DNA of 64,000 bases from NCBI RefSeq assembly GCF_014201115.1, contig NZ_JACHDO010000001.1:4340001-4404000 (forward strand). The letters run 5' to 3'. Under the pieces are notes generated by a model. The model was not told where the DNA came from, did not search any database, and saw nothing but the letters and a program-made list of their open reading frames with translations. Below, piece by piece: positions 16,390-25,343 of the stretch. The stretch is from Nocardiopsis metallicus. GTDB taxonomy: Bacteria; Actinomycetota; Actinomycetes; Streptosporangiales; Streptosporangiaceae. A program made the translations under genes and the position numbers. How positions within the stretch are numbered: position 1 is the first letter of the stretch; every line of letters starts with the position of its first letter.

Positions 16390-16561
16390 AGGAGTGGTTG
16401 GGGCCCAACCCGAACTACCTCGGCCTTCGGTCGGAGTCCTCCCCGGCTCGGCGCGGATCGGCGGGCCGTGTCGCGGCCGGTCAAGGTCGGTGACGGAAAA
16501 GCAGCAGCGAAGGAGAGAGCCCCCAGGCCCCGGGCCCGGTTTCGGCCCCGGTTTCAGAGAT

Positions 16562-16615
16562 GATCTTGCTACCAGGGGCAAGTTCGGCGCCGAACTTGCC
16601 CCTGGTAGCAAGATC
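16562..16615. repeat. 54-bp perfect palindrome
   Basis: GATCTTGCTACCAGGGGCAA at the left is followed, through a centre at 16588/16589, by its exact complement ending at 16615. There is no spacer, so it could extrude as a cruciform or fold as one long hairpin. The same palindrome is at 50032-50085. Confidence 0.9.
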
Positions 16616-16870
16616 TACTGGTTCACCATGGTGGGTGTCGGGAGGGTTTCGACGGGAGCCGCCCGGCAGCGGCGCTGGGGTGACTCCAGCAAGATCTGTC
16701 CCGCGTGGACCTATCGATGACCTGTCCACCAGCGCTCGCAGGCCAAGGCCCTGGCCGCGGGAGTGACCTCATAGAAGCCTGTGCAGCCGATAACTCACAG
16801 TAGATCTGTCCCCCGGGCCAGGGCCCTGGTAGTCGTCCCGTTCCTGACCAAGAGGAAGCAGGACACCACC

Positions 16871-17935
16871 ATGGTGACAGTGGGTATCGATCCGCACAAG
16901 GACATGCACCAGGCCGTCGCGCTGGCCCAGGACGGCACCCGCCTGGGCAGGGCCAAGAAGGTCAACACGGGCCCCCAGGCCCTGGGCCAGCTCTTGGCCT
17001 GGATCCGTGCCCTGGCCGCAAACAGCCCGGTGCTGTGGGCCATCGAGGGCGGCCCCGGCCTGGGCCGGGCCCTGGCCGACGCTCTGCTGGGGGCGGGCCA
17101 GGAGGTGGTGTGGGTGCCACCGCGTGCTATGGCCGCCCACCGCCGCCTGGGCGGGCCGGTGGGCGCCAAGTCCGACGTGATCGACGCGGTGGCCATCGCG
17201 CGTGCGGCCCTGGCCGACCCTGGCCTGGCCCGTCACCGGATCGACCCGCAGGTGCGGCAGGTGCGTGTGCTGGTGAACCTGCGCCAGAACCTGACCGATC
17301 AGCGTGTGGCCCTGACCAACCGGGTGCTGGCGGCGGTGCACATCGAGCTGGACCACCGTCTGGGCCAGGGGGCGTTGGCCACCCGGGCCAAGGTGGGGCG
17401 GGTGCGTGCGCTGGTGGAGGGGGCCGGGTTGGACGAGATGGTGCGGTGGGCTCTGCTGGAGCAGTTGGAGGAGATCCACACCCTGTTCGTGCGTGCGGCC
17501 GAGGTGGAGCGGCGCCTGAAGGAGTTGGTGGAGCCGTTGGCGCCGAACCTGTTGGGGATTCGTGGTGTGGGTGTGGTCTGGGCTGCGGTGTTGCTTGCGC
17601 AGGTGGGGGATGTGTCGCGGTTTGCGACCTCGGCGAGGATGGCGCGGTGGGCGGGGAGCGCGCCGATTCCGGTGTTTTCCTCGGGGCGGGATCGGCACCG
17701 GTTGCACCGGGGTGGGAACCGGCAGGTGAATCGGGCGTTGCACTCGATCGGGGTGGTCCAGGTCCGGCTGGGTGAGCCAGCGCGGGAGTTCGTGCGTTCC
17801 CGGGAGGGGGCCAAGGGCACCAAGGGTGCGTATCGGGCTTTGAAGCGGCATCTGGTGGATGTGGTGTATCGGGCGATGGTCGCTGATCAAGTGGTGAGAG
17901 GGCGGGCTGAGGTCTGTCTTCAACCCGCCACTTGA
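16871..17935 (+). CDS. IS110-family recombinase (copy 1)
   Basis: The 354-residue protein has the N-terminal DEDD RuvC-like domain (VGIDPHKDMHQ, WAIEGGPGLGR, KSDVIDAVAIAR) and the C-terminal Tnp domain with IRGVGVVWAAVLL and ARWAGSAPIPVFSSG, which includes the nucleophilic serine. IS110 recombinases move DNA using a bridge RNA encoded by the element's non-coding end, most often the left end in the IS110 group. ATG 16871 directly precedes the conserved TVGIDPHKD. The 250 bases between the palindrome and this start are a candidate bridge-RNA region. It is identical to the copy at 48712-49776. Confidence 0.93.
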   Translation: MVTVGIDPHKDMHQAVALAQDGTRLGRAKKVNTGPQALGQLLAWIRALAANSPVLWAIEGGPGLGRALADALLGAGQEVVWVPPRAMAAHRRLGGPVGAKSDVIDAVAIARAALADPGLARHRIDPQVRQVRVLVNLRQNLTDQRVALTNRVLAAVHIELDHRLGQGALATRAKVGRVRALVEGAGLDEMVRWALLEQLEEIHTLFVRAAEVERRLKELVEPLAPNLLGIRGVGVVWAAVLLAQVGDVSRFATSARMARWAGSAPIPVFSSGRDRHRLHRGGNRQVNRALHSIGVVQVRLGEPAREFVRSREGAKGTKGAYRALKRHLVDVVYRAMVADQVVRGRAEVCLQPAT

Positions 17936-18307
17936 CATAGAAGCGTCATCGGGGGTGAGGGGGTTTCGGAAGCGGTGGGCAGCCTTAGGCGCGGGTTGCG
18001 GTCGCGGTCGCGGTCGCCCTGGCTTGCCCAGAGTCACCACCACAGCGCTGAAGTCCCGCCCTCACCGCCGGGGGTCCGATGGCACGCGCGACCGGACGCG
18101 GCACGCGGCCCGGTCCGCGCAGGGGTGAGGAACCTGCTGCCCTCGCTGCCGCTTGTCCCTCCGGGCGCATGGGCGGCCGGGACACGGCCAGGCGTTGGGC
18201 TCCGGGCCGGGGAGAGGACCGGCCCAAGGCCGCGCGGTTGGTGTCTGCCGTTGCCGTTGGGCTCCTGGGTTCCTTCGGGGGACCGTCCACCACCACGGGC
18301 CGCTCCT
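17936..18307. other. Non-coding part of the IS110 unit
   Basis: About 370 GC-rich bases between the recombinase stop and repeat R2, repeated exactly in the second unit. Long frames are open on both strands, but none has a recognisable domain or a ribosome site. No function is assigned. Confidence 0.5.
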
Positions 18308-18460
18308 CCCCCCGTTTCCCCTCAGCCGCCCACCGCCGTCGCGGCGAAGCGGGTCAACGTGGAGCGCCCTGCGGGCGAAGCCCTCGACGCGACGACCTTG
18401 ACGCGGAGCCCTCGACGCGCGCAGCGCAGACAGCAACCGTCAAGCCACGGGAAACGGGAG
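18308..18460 (-). repeat. Palindrome-ended repeat R2
   Basis: Reverse-orientation copy of R1, ~153 bp, with CCCGTTTCCC and GGGAAACGGG at its ends. It includes a ~27-bp insertion relative to R1. It ends about 35 bp before the adnB stop codon. Confidence 0.7.
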
Positions 18461-18495
18461 GACCGCAACCAGAACCCCAGATGTGGACGCCGAGG

Positions 18496-21400
18496 TCAGG
18501 TGGGTTCGGGAACGTTGGTGATCAGGGCGGCAAGGCCCTCCGCGTCCAGCAGGTCAGCAGGCCTCACCGTCTCTCCGGCCCGCACATAGTGGAAAGCGGC
18601 CCGGACCTCCTCCAGCTCCACTCCGGCAAGATCGGCCCAGGCCAGACGGTAGGCCGCCAGCTGCACGCTCACCGCCCTGCGCTCGACCTGGTTCCCTGGC
18701 GGTCGGCCGGTCTTCCAGTCGACGACGTCGTAGCGGCCGGTGTCCGCGTCATGGAAGACGGCGTCCATGCGGCCGCGAATCAGACGGTCGCCGATGACCG
18801 TCTCGAAGGGCACCTCGACCTCGCTCGGGATACGCGGCCCCCACTCGCTCTCCTCGAACCTCCTCTGGAGCTCGGCGAGGTCCTCGTCCTCTCCGGCGGT
18901 CTCGTCTGCGGCCCCGGGCAACTCGTCCAACAGCGTGGCGTTCTGGCCGAAGCGCTGCTCCAGCCAGGTGTGGAAGGCCGTACCGCGCCGGGTGTGCGGC
19001 GCGGGCGGCCGGGGCAGGGGGCGGCGGATCTGGCGGGCCAGCGCAGAGGGGTCCCGGGCCAGCCAGACCATCGAGGACACCGACAGGTGATCGGGCAGCT
19101 CCACCTGGACCGGGCCTTCCCCCGGACCGGTGGTGGCGCGGTCGCGGTGGGCCAGCAGCAGCTCGGTGTCGCGTTCCCAGCCCTGGAGTCGGCGGCGCAG
19201 CCCCTCGGGGGTCTTCCTGGGACCGGCGGGTCTGCCCTCGCGGATGCGGGCCCGGGCGTTCTCGACCAGGTCGGCGCCGGCCAGGATCTGGGCGCGGCGG
19301 GAGTCCTCCGGCGGCTCGGACACCGTCCGGGCCGGTGCGGGCCCGGGCTCAGGTTCGGGAACAGGCTCGTATTCGGGTACGGGCGGCACGTCGTCGAACT
19401 CGGGGTCGTACTCCGGCTCGTACTCGAAGTCCGGTTCGGGGCCGAACTCGAAGTCCGGTACGGGGTCGGACACCACCGGTACGGACGAGGGGTCGGGCTC
19501 CTCCGCCTCCGCCTGCGGCTCCTGTGGCGGCCACACCGCCGAGGACTCCTGCTCGTCGTGCGGGTTGGTGTCCTCGGGGTCCGGCGGCGGGTCCCAGCGC
19601 ACGACGGAGCCCGCGCCCCGCTCGCAGGCGGCGCGGATCTCCTCCAGGAACTCCGAGGGTCCGCGCGGGGTGCTGCCGGTCCGCCCCCACCAGTGACCCG
19701 TGCACACCAGGGCGTAGGAGGCGCGGGTGACCGCCACGTACGCCAGGCGCCGCTCCTCCATCAGGTGGCGGGCTTCCTCGGCCTCCTTGAAGGCCGCGAT
19801 GTCGTCCTTCTCCACCCCGCGCAGCGCGGGCAGGCTGGAGCGGTCGCCGCGCAGCGGGTACGGGAGCAGGTGGTCCGCCTTCACCCAGGCCAGGGAGTCA
19901 CGGGCCTTGGCCGGGAACAGCGGGGCGCGCTTGCCCGCGCTCACCCCCGGCACGATCACCACCGGCCACTCCAGGCCCTTGGCGCCGTGCATGGTCATCA
20001 GCTTCACGCTGTCCGAACCGCCGACCCGCTCCCCCGGGCTGAGCGCGCTCTCGTTCTCCTCGGCGGCGTTGAGGTAGCCCAGGAAGCTCCCCAGGGTGGG
20101 GTCCTCGGTGTTGCCCACGAACCGCACGGCGTGGTCGACGAAGGCGTCCAGATCCGCGCGGGCCGAGAGCGGGTCGCGGTGGATCCGCGCCGCGACCTCG
20201 ATGTCCAGGCCGAGCATGCGCTCGATCTCGGTGATCAGGTCCGGCAGCGGCTGCCCCACGAACTTGCGCAGGGTGCGCAGCTCCTCGGACAGCCGTCCCA
20301 GGCGCTCGTAGGCGGTCGCGGAGTAGTTCGCGGCGTCCCCGGGGTCGTCGACGGCGTCGACGAGGCTGCCGCTCTCGGCGGTCAGGTCGAGAACCGTACG
20401 GCGCAGCAGGTCCTCGGATTCCTCGCCCTCCGCGCTCTCCTCGGCGGCGGGTCCGGTGAGGTCGCGGCGGGTGTGCCGGGCCAGTTCGGAGGCGCGCTTG
20501 CCGAGAGCGGCCAGGTCCCGGGGCCCCATCCGCCAGCGCGGTCCGGTGAGCAGGCGGGCCAGTTCGTTTCCGGCGGAGGCGTCGTGGACGACCCTCAGCG
20601 TCGCGATGATGTCGCGGACCTCGGGCACCAGCATGAGTCCGCCCAGGCCGACGACCTCCACCGGGATGTCCTGCGCTTCCAGCGCCTCGCGCAGCGGCGG
20701 GAACTGGGAGCGCTTGCGGCACAGGACCGCGATGTCGCCCGGGCTGATCCGCCCCTCCTGTCCCCCGCCGGACTCACCCTCGGGCCAGGCCTTGCCGTCC
20801 GGGGCGAAGACCGGTCCCCCCGCCTCCTCGGCGGTGGCCTCGACCAGCGCCCGCACCTGCTGGGCGATCCACGCCGCCTCCTCGGTCTCGGTGGAGAACA
20901 GGGCGGTCAGCGCGGTCCCCCGGCCCCTCCTCGCGGGCCCGGGGTGCAGAACCGGCACGTCCGCCGCCTCCGCCCGCAACGGCTCGGAGATCCGCTCGGC
21001 GACGTTCAGGACCTTCTCCCCGTTGCGGAAGCTCAGGGAGAGGCGGCGCACCGAGGCGGGCCGCCCCGGTGCGATCGGGAAGTCCGTGGGGAAGCTGGTG
21101 AGGTTGGCCGCGATCGCCCCGCGCCAGCCGTAGATGGACTGGCAGGGGTCGCCCACCGCCGTGACCGCGTGTCCGTCGCCGAAGAGCGCGCGCAGCAGCA
21201 CCAGCTGGGCGTGGCTGGTGTCCTGGTACTCGTCCAGGAGCACCACGCGGAAGCGTCCGCGTTCGATCAGCCCGACCTCGGGGTGGTTCTGCGCGATGCG
21301 CGCGGCGAGCGCCATCTGGTCGCCGAAGTCCATCGCCTCGCGGGTGTGCTTGGCGTGGTTGTAGCGCTCCACCAGCGGCAGGAGTTCCTCCCTACGGCGC

Positions 21401-22092
21401 TGGGTGTCCACCAGGTCCCGGGTGGGCTGGGTGGGCTTGCGGGACATCGCGTCCACCCCGGCCTGGATCCAGCGCCCCACCCCGCGCACCTGGTCGGTGG
21501 TGGTGAGGTGGTCGGAGATCTGCCCGGACAGGTCCAGCACCCGGCGGGTGACGGTGTCCGCGCCGACGTTGACGTGGTCCATCGGCCCGTCGTACTCGCC
21601 GACGATCCGGGCGGCCAGCTGCCACGCCTGCCCCTCGCTCAGCAGCCGCGAGGTGGGTTCGACCGCCTCACGCAGGGCGTGGTCGCCGACGATGCGCCCG
21701 GCGTAGGAGTTGTAGGTGGAGACCGTGGGCTCGCCGTCCAGCAGCTCGTCCGGGAGCTGCTCGGTGGCGCGCAGCTGCTCCAGGCGCTTGCGCACCCGCT
21801 CGGCCAGTTCGGCGGTGGCCTTCCTCGTGAAGGTCAGGCCGAGGACCTGCTCCGGGCGCACGTGCCCGTTGGCGACCAGCCAGACCACGCGCGAAGCCAT
21901 GGTCTCGCTCTTGCCCGACCCCGCTCCGGCGATGACCACGCCGGGCTCCAGCGGCGCCGCGATGACCTGGGCCTGCTCGGTCGTCGGCTCGGGCCGCTTG
22001 AGCAGCCGGGCGAGCTCGGCCGGGCTGAAACGGGGCCGGTGCTCCTCGGACGCTCCGAAAGCCGCGGGGGCGGGGGTGGTGGGTTCAGACAT
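18496..22092 (-). CDS. adnB: AdnB-like subunit of the AdnAB helicase-nuclease
   Basis: The 1,198-residue protein combines a UvrD-type motor and a RecB-type nuclease. Motor motifs: AGAGSGKSETMASR (Walker A), LLDEYQDTSHAQ (II), VGDPCQSIYGWRG (III), GAKGLEWPVVIV (V), YVAVTRASYAL (VI). Nuclease motifs near the C-terminus: GRMDAVF and DVVDWKTG, the PD-(D/E)XK core. AdnAB resects double-strand breaks in place of RecBCD in many actinobacteria. Between motor and nuclease is an acidic Pro/Glu/Tyr-rich linker (DNA about 19340-19470). The ATG overlaps the adnA stop by 8 bp. It is slightly longer than mycobacterial AdnB (about 1,100). Confidence 0.95.
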   Translation of the reverse strand: MSEPTTPAPAAFGASEEHRPRFSPAELARLLKRPEPTTEQAQVIAAPLEPGVVIAGAGSGKSETMASRVVWLVANGHVRPEQVLGLTFTRKATAELAERVRKRLEQLRATEQLPDELLDGEPTVSTYNSYAGRIVGDHALREAVEPTSRLLSEGQAWQLAARIVGEYDGPMDHVNVGADTVTRRVLDLSGQISDHLTTTDQVRGVGRWIQAGVDAMSRKPTQPTRDLVDTQRRREELLPLVERYNHAKHTREAMDFGDQMALAARIAQNHPEVGLIERGRFRVVLLDEYQDTSHAQLVLLRALFGDGHAVTAVGDPCQSIYGWRGAIAANLTSFPTDFPIAPGRPASVRRLSLSFRNGEKVLNVAERISEPLRAEAADVPVLHPGPARRGRGTALTALFSTETEEAAWIAQQVRALVEATAEEAGGPVFAPDGKAWPEGESGGGQEGRISPGDIAVLCRKRSQFPPLREALEAQDIPVEVVGLGGLMLVPEVRDIIATLRVVHDASAGNELARLLTGPRWRMGPRDLAALGKRASELARHTRRDLTGPAAEESAEGEESEDLLRRTVLDLTAESGSLVDAVDDPGDAANYSATAYERLGRLSEELRTLRKFVGQPLPDLITEIERMLGLDIEVAARIHRDPLSARADLDAFVDHAVRFVGNTEDPTLGSFLGYLNAAEENESALSPGERVGGSDSVKLMTMHGAKGLEWPVVIVPGVSAGKRAPLFPAKARDSLAWVKADHLLPYPLRGDRSSLPALRGVEKDDIAAFKEAEEARHLMEERRLAYVAVTRASYALVCTGHWWGRTGSTPRGPSEFLEEIRAACERGAGSVVRWDPPPDPEDTNPHDEQESSAVWPPQEPQAEAEEPDPSSVPVVSDPVPDFEFGPEPDFEYEPEYDPEFDDVPPVPEYEPVPEPEPGPAPARTVSEPPEDSRRAQILAGADLVENARARIREGRPAGPRKTPEGLRRRLQGWERDTELLLAHRDRATTGPGEGPVQVELPDHLSVSSMVWLARDPSALARQIRRPLPRPPAPHTRRGTAFHTWLEQRFGQNATLLDELPGAADETAGEDEDLAELQRRFEESEWGPRIPSEVEVPFETVIGDRLIRGRMDAVFHDADTGRYDVVDWKTGRPPGNQVERRAVSVQLAAYRLAWADLAGVELEEVRAAFHYVRAGETVRPADLLDAEGLAALITNVPEPT

Positions 22093-25000
22093 GTCGGCCC
22101 TCGTCCTGAACCGGGCAGCAGGCGCGTACGGCGCACGAGTTGCATCCGGTGTTGCGGGTGGCGGCGAAGCGGGATCCGCCCATGCCGGTGGCGACCTCGC
22201 GCACGAGGGTCTGCGCCCATCCGGGGTCGGGGTCCTCGCCCAACGGCGGCTGGGCCTGTTCACGCGCCTTCTTGCTGAGTGCGGCCTTGCCGACCTGCAC
22301 GAGCGCGGCGCCGCCGGGTTCGGCCAGGCCGAGTTTGGCGAAGGCGCCCTTGAGCACGGCCATCTGGTAGACGCCGAGCTGGGGGTGGCGGGCCAGGTCG
22401 TCGGCCTTGGTGCCGCCGGTCTTGATGTCCACGACCACGGCGCGGCCCTCGGCGTCGCGTTCGAGACGGTCGACGCGGCCGGTGATCTCGATACCGCCCA
22501 CGTCCACCTTGAAGCCCTCTTCCGTGACGACCAGCTCGCGGTCGTTGGCGGCGTCCCAGGTGATGAACTTGCGGACCATCTCATCCGCCCGGTCGCGCTG
22601 TTTGTCGGCCTGCCAGGGACCGCCGAAGTCGAGGTCGGTCCAGATCTCGTCCATCCGGGAGCTGACCTCCTCGGCGGAGCTGCCCTGGGCGACCAGGACG
22701 GCGACCGCGTGCACCACCGTGCCGAGCGCCGAGGCGGAGTCACCCGATGAGGCACCGGCGGCGCGCTCCAGCAGCCAGCGCAGCTGGCAGTTGGTGAAGC
22801 TCTCCACCTGGGAGGGCGAGACCCGGATGGTGTCCTCCGGGCCGGAGAGCGGGCGGTCGTCGGTGAACGGGGTGAGCGCGTACCACTCCGCCGGATCGGC
22901 CCCCCGAACCCCTTCCTCGGCCAGGCGGGCCAGGTGGGCCGCGGCCGCCTCACGCAGCGGCCCGGGAGCGGAGGGATCGGTGACCACCGAGCGCAGGTCG
23001 GCGACGAGCGCGGGCAGGGAGAGCCAGCGGCGGCCGGTGCTGACCGGTTCGGGGTCGCCCGTACCCATCTCGTTGAGGAAGCGGGAGGGGCGTTCGTCGG
23101 TGTCCTCACCGCCCACGCAGGTCACGTAGAGGGTGCGGCGGGCGCGGGTGAGCGCCACGTAGAACAGGCGGCGCTCCTCGTCCAGCAGCTTGGAGGCCAG
23201 AGCCGCGCCGAAGGAGTCCGCGGAGTGGCTCTCGGCGTCCACGAGCTCCTCCACACCGAGCAGGGAGCCGCGCAGGCGCAGATCCGGCCACTCGCCCTCC
23301 TGGGCGCCGGCCACCACGACCAGACCCCACTCCAGACCCTTGGAGCGGTGAGCGGTGAGGATGCGCACCGCCTCGCCCTCGGGCGCGCGTTCGGCGAGGC
23401 TGTCCCCGGGGATCTCCTGGGCGGCCAAGTCCTCCAGGAAGCCGTCGGGGGTGCCGGGCGGCAGCCGGTCGCAGTAGCGCGCGGCGCTCTCGAACAGCGC
23501 GACCACGGCGTCGAGGTCGCGGTCGGCGGCGGCGCCCCTGCGGCCGCCGGCCTGGCTGGCGCGCAGGAAGCGGTCGGCCAGACCGCTGTCGCGCCACAGC
23601 TCCCAGAGGACCTGTTCGGCGTCGGCCCCCTTGGCGGTGAGGTCCCGGACGGTACGCAGGGCCCCCGCCACCCGGGTGGCGGGGGCGGCGATGGCGGGGT
23701 CCACCAGAGTAAGTTCCCGGGGGTCGCGCAGAGCGTCCACGAGCAGCTGCGAGGAAGGCCGGTACCCGGCGGACCCAGCGGCTTCCCCGGCTGCGCCCTC
23801 TTCCCGAACCCGATCCAGGTCCAGGCGCCGCAATGCCCGCACCAGGCGCCGCAACCGCACAGTGTCGGCCTCGCCGAACGGGCTCATCAGGAGCTCGCGG
23901 GCGGCGTCCTCGTCCAGCTCCTCGGGGCGCAGGCCGTAGCGGATCAGGCCGAGCATCGGGCGGACGATCGGTTCGGCGGCCACCGGCAGGTCGTCCGAGC
24001 CCACGACCACCGGCACCGAGGCGGCGGTGAGGGCGCGGCGCAGCACCGGGAGCTGGCGGCTGGAGGAGCGCACCAGCACCGCCATGTCCGACCACGGGAC
24101 CCCGTCCATCAGGTGGGCGCGGCGCAGGGTGTCGGCGATGACCGCGGCCTCCTGGGTGGCGCTGTCGGCCATCAGGACGTGCACCTCGCCGTCGGGGACC
24201 CCCTCGGCCGGGGTGAGGGCGCGGTGGGCGTTGACCTGGCCGCGCGCGGAAGCCACGGCGGGCAGGCGGCGGGTGAGGCCGCGCGAGGCCGCCAGCAGGA
24301 CGGAACCGCTCCGGCGGCAGGTCCGCAGCGCGACCACCGGGGCGTCCTCGCGCTCCAGGGTGGGGAACCGGCTGGGGAAGTCCAGGATGTTGTCCACCTC
24401 GGCGCCGCGGAAGGCGTAGATGGACTGGTCCGGGTCGCCGACCGCGATGAGGTCGCGCCCGTCCCCGGCCAGGGCCCGCAGCAGCTCCTCCTGGGCGGGG
24501 TCGGTGTCCTGGTACTCGTCCACGAACACCACCTCGTGGGCGGCCCGCTCGCGCTCCTGCACCTCGGGGTCGGTGAGCATGTTGGCGGCCACCCGCACCA
24601 GCTCGGCGTAGTTGAGCGTGGGCACGGGCGCGATGTCGAAACGACCGTTCATCCGGGAGAGGAACCCGGCCGCCGCGGCCCAGTCGTCGCGATCGCGTTC
24701 GGCGGCCATCTCGGCCAGCGCCTGCGGGCCGAGCCCGCGTTCCTGGGCGCGCATGAGGAAGTCGCGCAGCTCCTCGGCGAAACCGCGGGTCTCCAGGGCG
24801 GGCCGCAGCCGTTCGGGCCAGGCCCGCGCGCCGTCCTCGAACTCCCATTTCAGCAACTCACGTACCTCCATGAGCTGCTCGGGGCCGGACAGCAGCCGAG
24901 GCGGCAGGTCGCCCATCCGCTGGAACTCACGGCGGATGAGGGAGTAGGCGTAACTGTGGAAGGTCAGCGCCAGGGGTTCGCGGGTGGTGCGGCGCAAGCG

Positions 25001-25261
25001 GCCGGTGATGCGCTCACGGAGCTCCTGGGCGGCCTTGCGGCTGAAGGTGAGCACCAGGATGCGCGAGGGGTCCACGCCGCGGTTGTCGATGCGGTCGACG
25101 ACGGCCTCGACGATGGTGGTGGTCTTGCCGGTCCCGGGGCCCGCCAGGACGAGGAGCGGCCCGCCCGGGTGATCGACCACGCACTGCTGGTTCTCGTCCA
25201 GCACCGGAGGCGGCTGCACCTGGTGGGCGCGCCGCACAAGACGGTACGGGGATGTGTTCAC
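22085..25261 (-). CDS. adnA: AdnA-like subunit of the AdnAB helicase-nuclease
   Basis: The 1,058-residue partner of AdnB. Motor motifs include LAGPGTGKTTTI (Walker A), FVDEYQDTDPAQ (II), VGDPDQSIYAFRG (III), RSKGLEWGLVVV (V) and YVALTRARRTL (VI). The C-terminal nuclease has GRVDRL and VVDIKTG; flanking cysteines (FTNC upstream, then GCNSCAVRACCPV at the end) form the iron-sulfur cluster motif of AddB/AdnA-type nucleases. The start is GTG at 25261; GGAGG lies unusually close to it, so initiation may be leaderless or slightly downstream. It is first in the adnA-adnB operon. Confidence 0.94.
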   Translation of the reverse strand: MNTSPYRLVRRAHQVQPPPVLDENQQCVVDHPGGPLLVLAGPGTGKTTTIVEAVVDRIDNRGVDPSRILVLTFSRKAAQELRERITGRLRRTTREPLALTFHSYAYSLIRREFQRMGDLPPRLLSGPEQLMEVRELLKWEFEDGARAWPERLRPALETRGFAEELRDFLMRAQERGLGPQALAEMAAERDRDDWAAAAGFLSRMNGRFDIAPVPTLNYAELVRVAANMLTDPEVQERERAAHEVVFVDEYQDTDPAQEELLRALAGDGRDLIAVGDPDQSIYAFRGAEVDNILDFPSRFPTLEREDAPVVALRTCRRSGSVLLAASRGLTRRLPAVASARGQVNAHRALTPAEGVPDGEVHVLMADSATQEAAVIADTLRRAHLMDGVPWSDMAVLVRSSSRQLPVLRRALTAASVPVVVGSDDLPVAAEPIVRPMLGLIRYGLRPEELDEDAARELLMSPFGEADTVRLRRLVRALRRLDLDRVREEGAAGEAAGSAGYRPSSQLLVDALRDPRELTLVDPAIAAPATRVAGALRTVRDLTAKGADAEQVLWELWRDSGLADRFLRASQAGGRRGAAADRDLDAVVALFESAARYCDRLPPGTPDGFLEDLAAQEIPGDSLAERAPEGEAVRILTAHRSKGLEWGLVVVAGAQEGEWPDLRLRGSLLGVEELVDAESHSADSFGAALASKLLDEERRLFYVALTRARRTLYVTCVGGEDTDERPSRFLNEMGTGDPEPVSTGRRWLSLPALVADLRSVVTDPSAPGPLREAAAAHLARLAEEGVRGADPAEWYALTPFTDDRPLSGPEDTIRVSPSQVESFTNCQLRWLLERAAGASSGDSASALGTVVHAVAVLVAQGSSAEEVSSRMDEIWTDLDFGGPWQADKQRDRADEMVRKFITWDAANDRELVVTEEGFKVDVGGIEITGRVDRLERDAEGRAVVVDIKTGGTKADDLARHPQLGVYQMAVLKGAFAKLGLAEPGGAALVQVGKAALSKKAREQAQPPLGEDPDPGWAQTLVREVATGMGGSRFAATRNTGCNSCAVRACCPVQDEGRHV

Positions 25262-25343
25262 GCCTCCAGTTCACCAGAGGTGGACGACCATCCCGGACGT
25301 CAACGGACGCCAGAGGAGGGAACGGACCGCCCCCGCGCCCCCG

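Larger units (their letters stand above)
16528..18474 (+). mobile_element. 1.95-kb unit with IS110 recombinase, copy 1
   Basis: This unit recurs in inverse orientation at 48173-50119. The copies look identical over the first ~1.8 kb; the few differences I see are in the terminal R repeat. It contains a 54-bp palindrome, an IS110-family recombinase, ~370 bp of non-coding DNA and repeat R2. At ~1.95 kb it is longer than a usual IS110 element (about 1.2-1.6 kb), so the unit may be an IS plus passenger repeats or flanking DNA copied together. The true IS ends were not resolved; CATAGAAGC occurs both at about 16770 and at about 17937 and may be related to the ends. Confidence 0.85.

Noticed and set aside
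16266..18460. CRISPR array
   Set aside because: The R repeats are only three, about 125-153 bp, palindromic and far apart. No short repeat-spacer pattern was seen anywhere in the window.
18079..22278. A 1,399-codon open frame on the plus strand
   Set aside because: It is antisense to adnB, composed of low-complexity Gly/Arg/Ala/Val sequence with no domain. The minus strand has full helicase and nuclease motifs.
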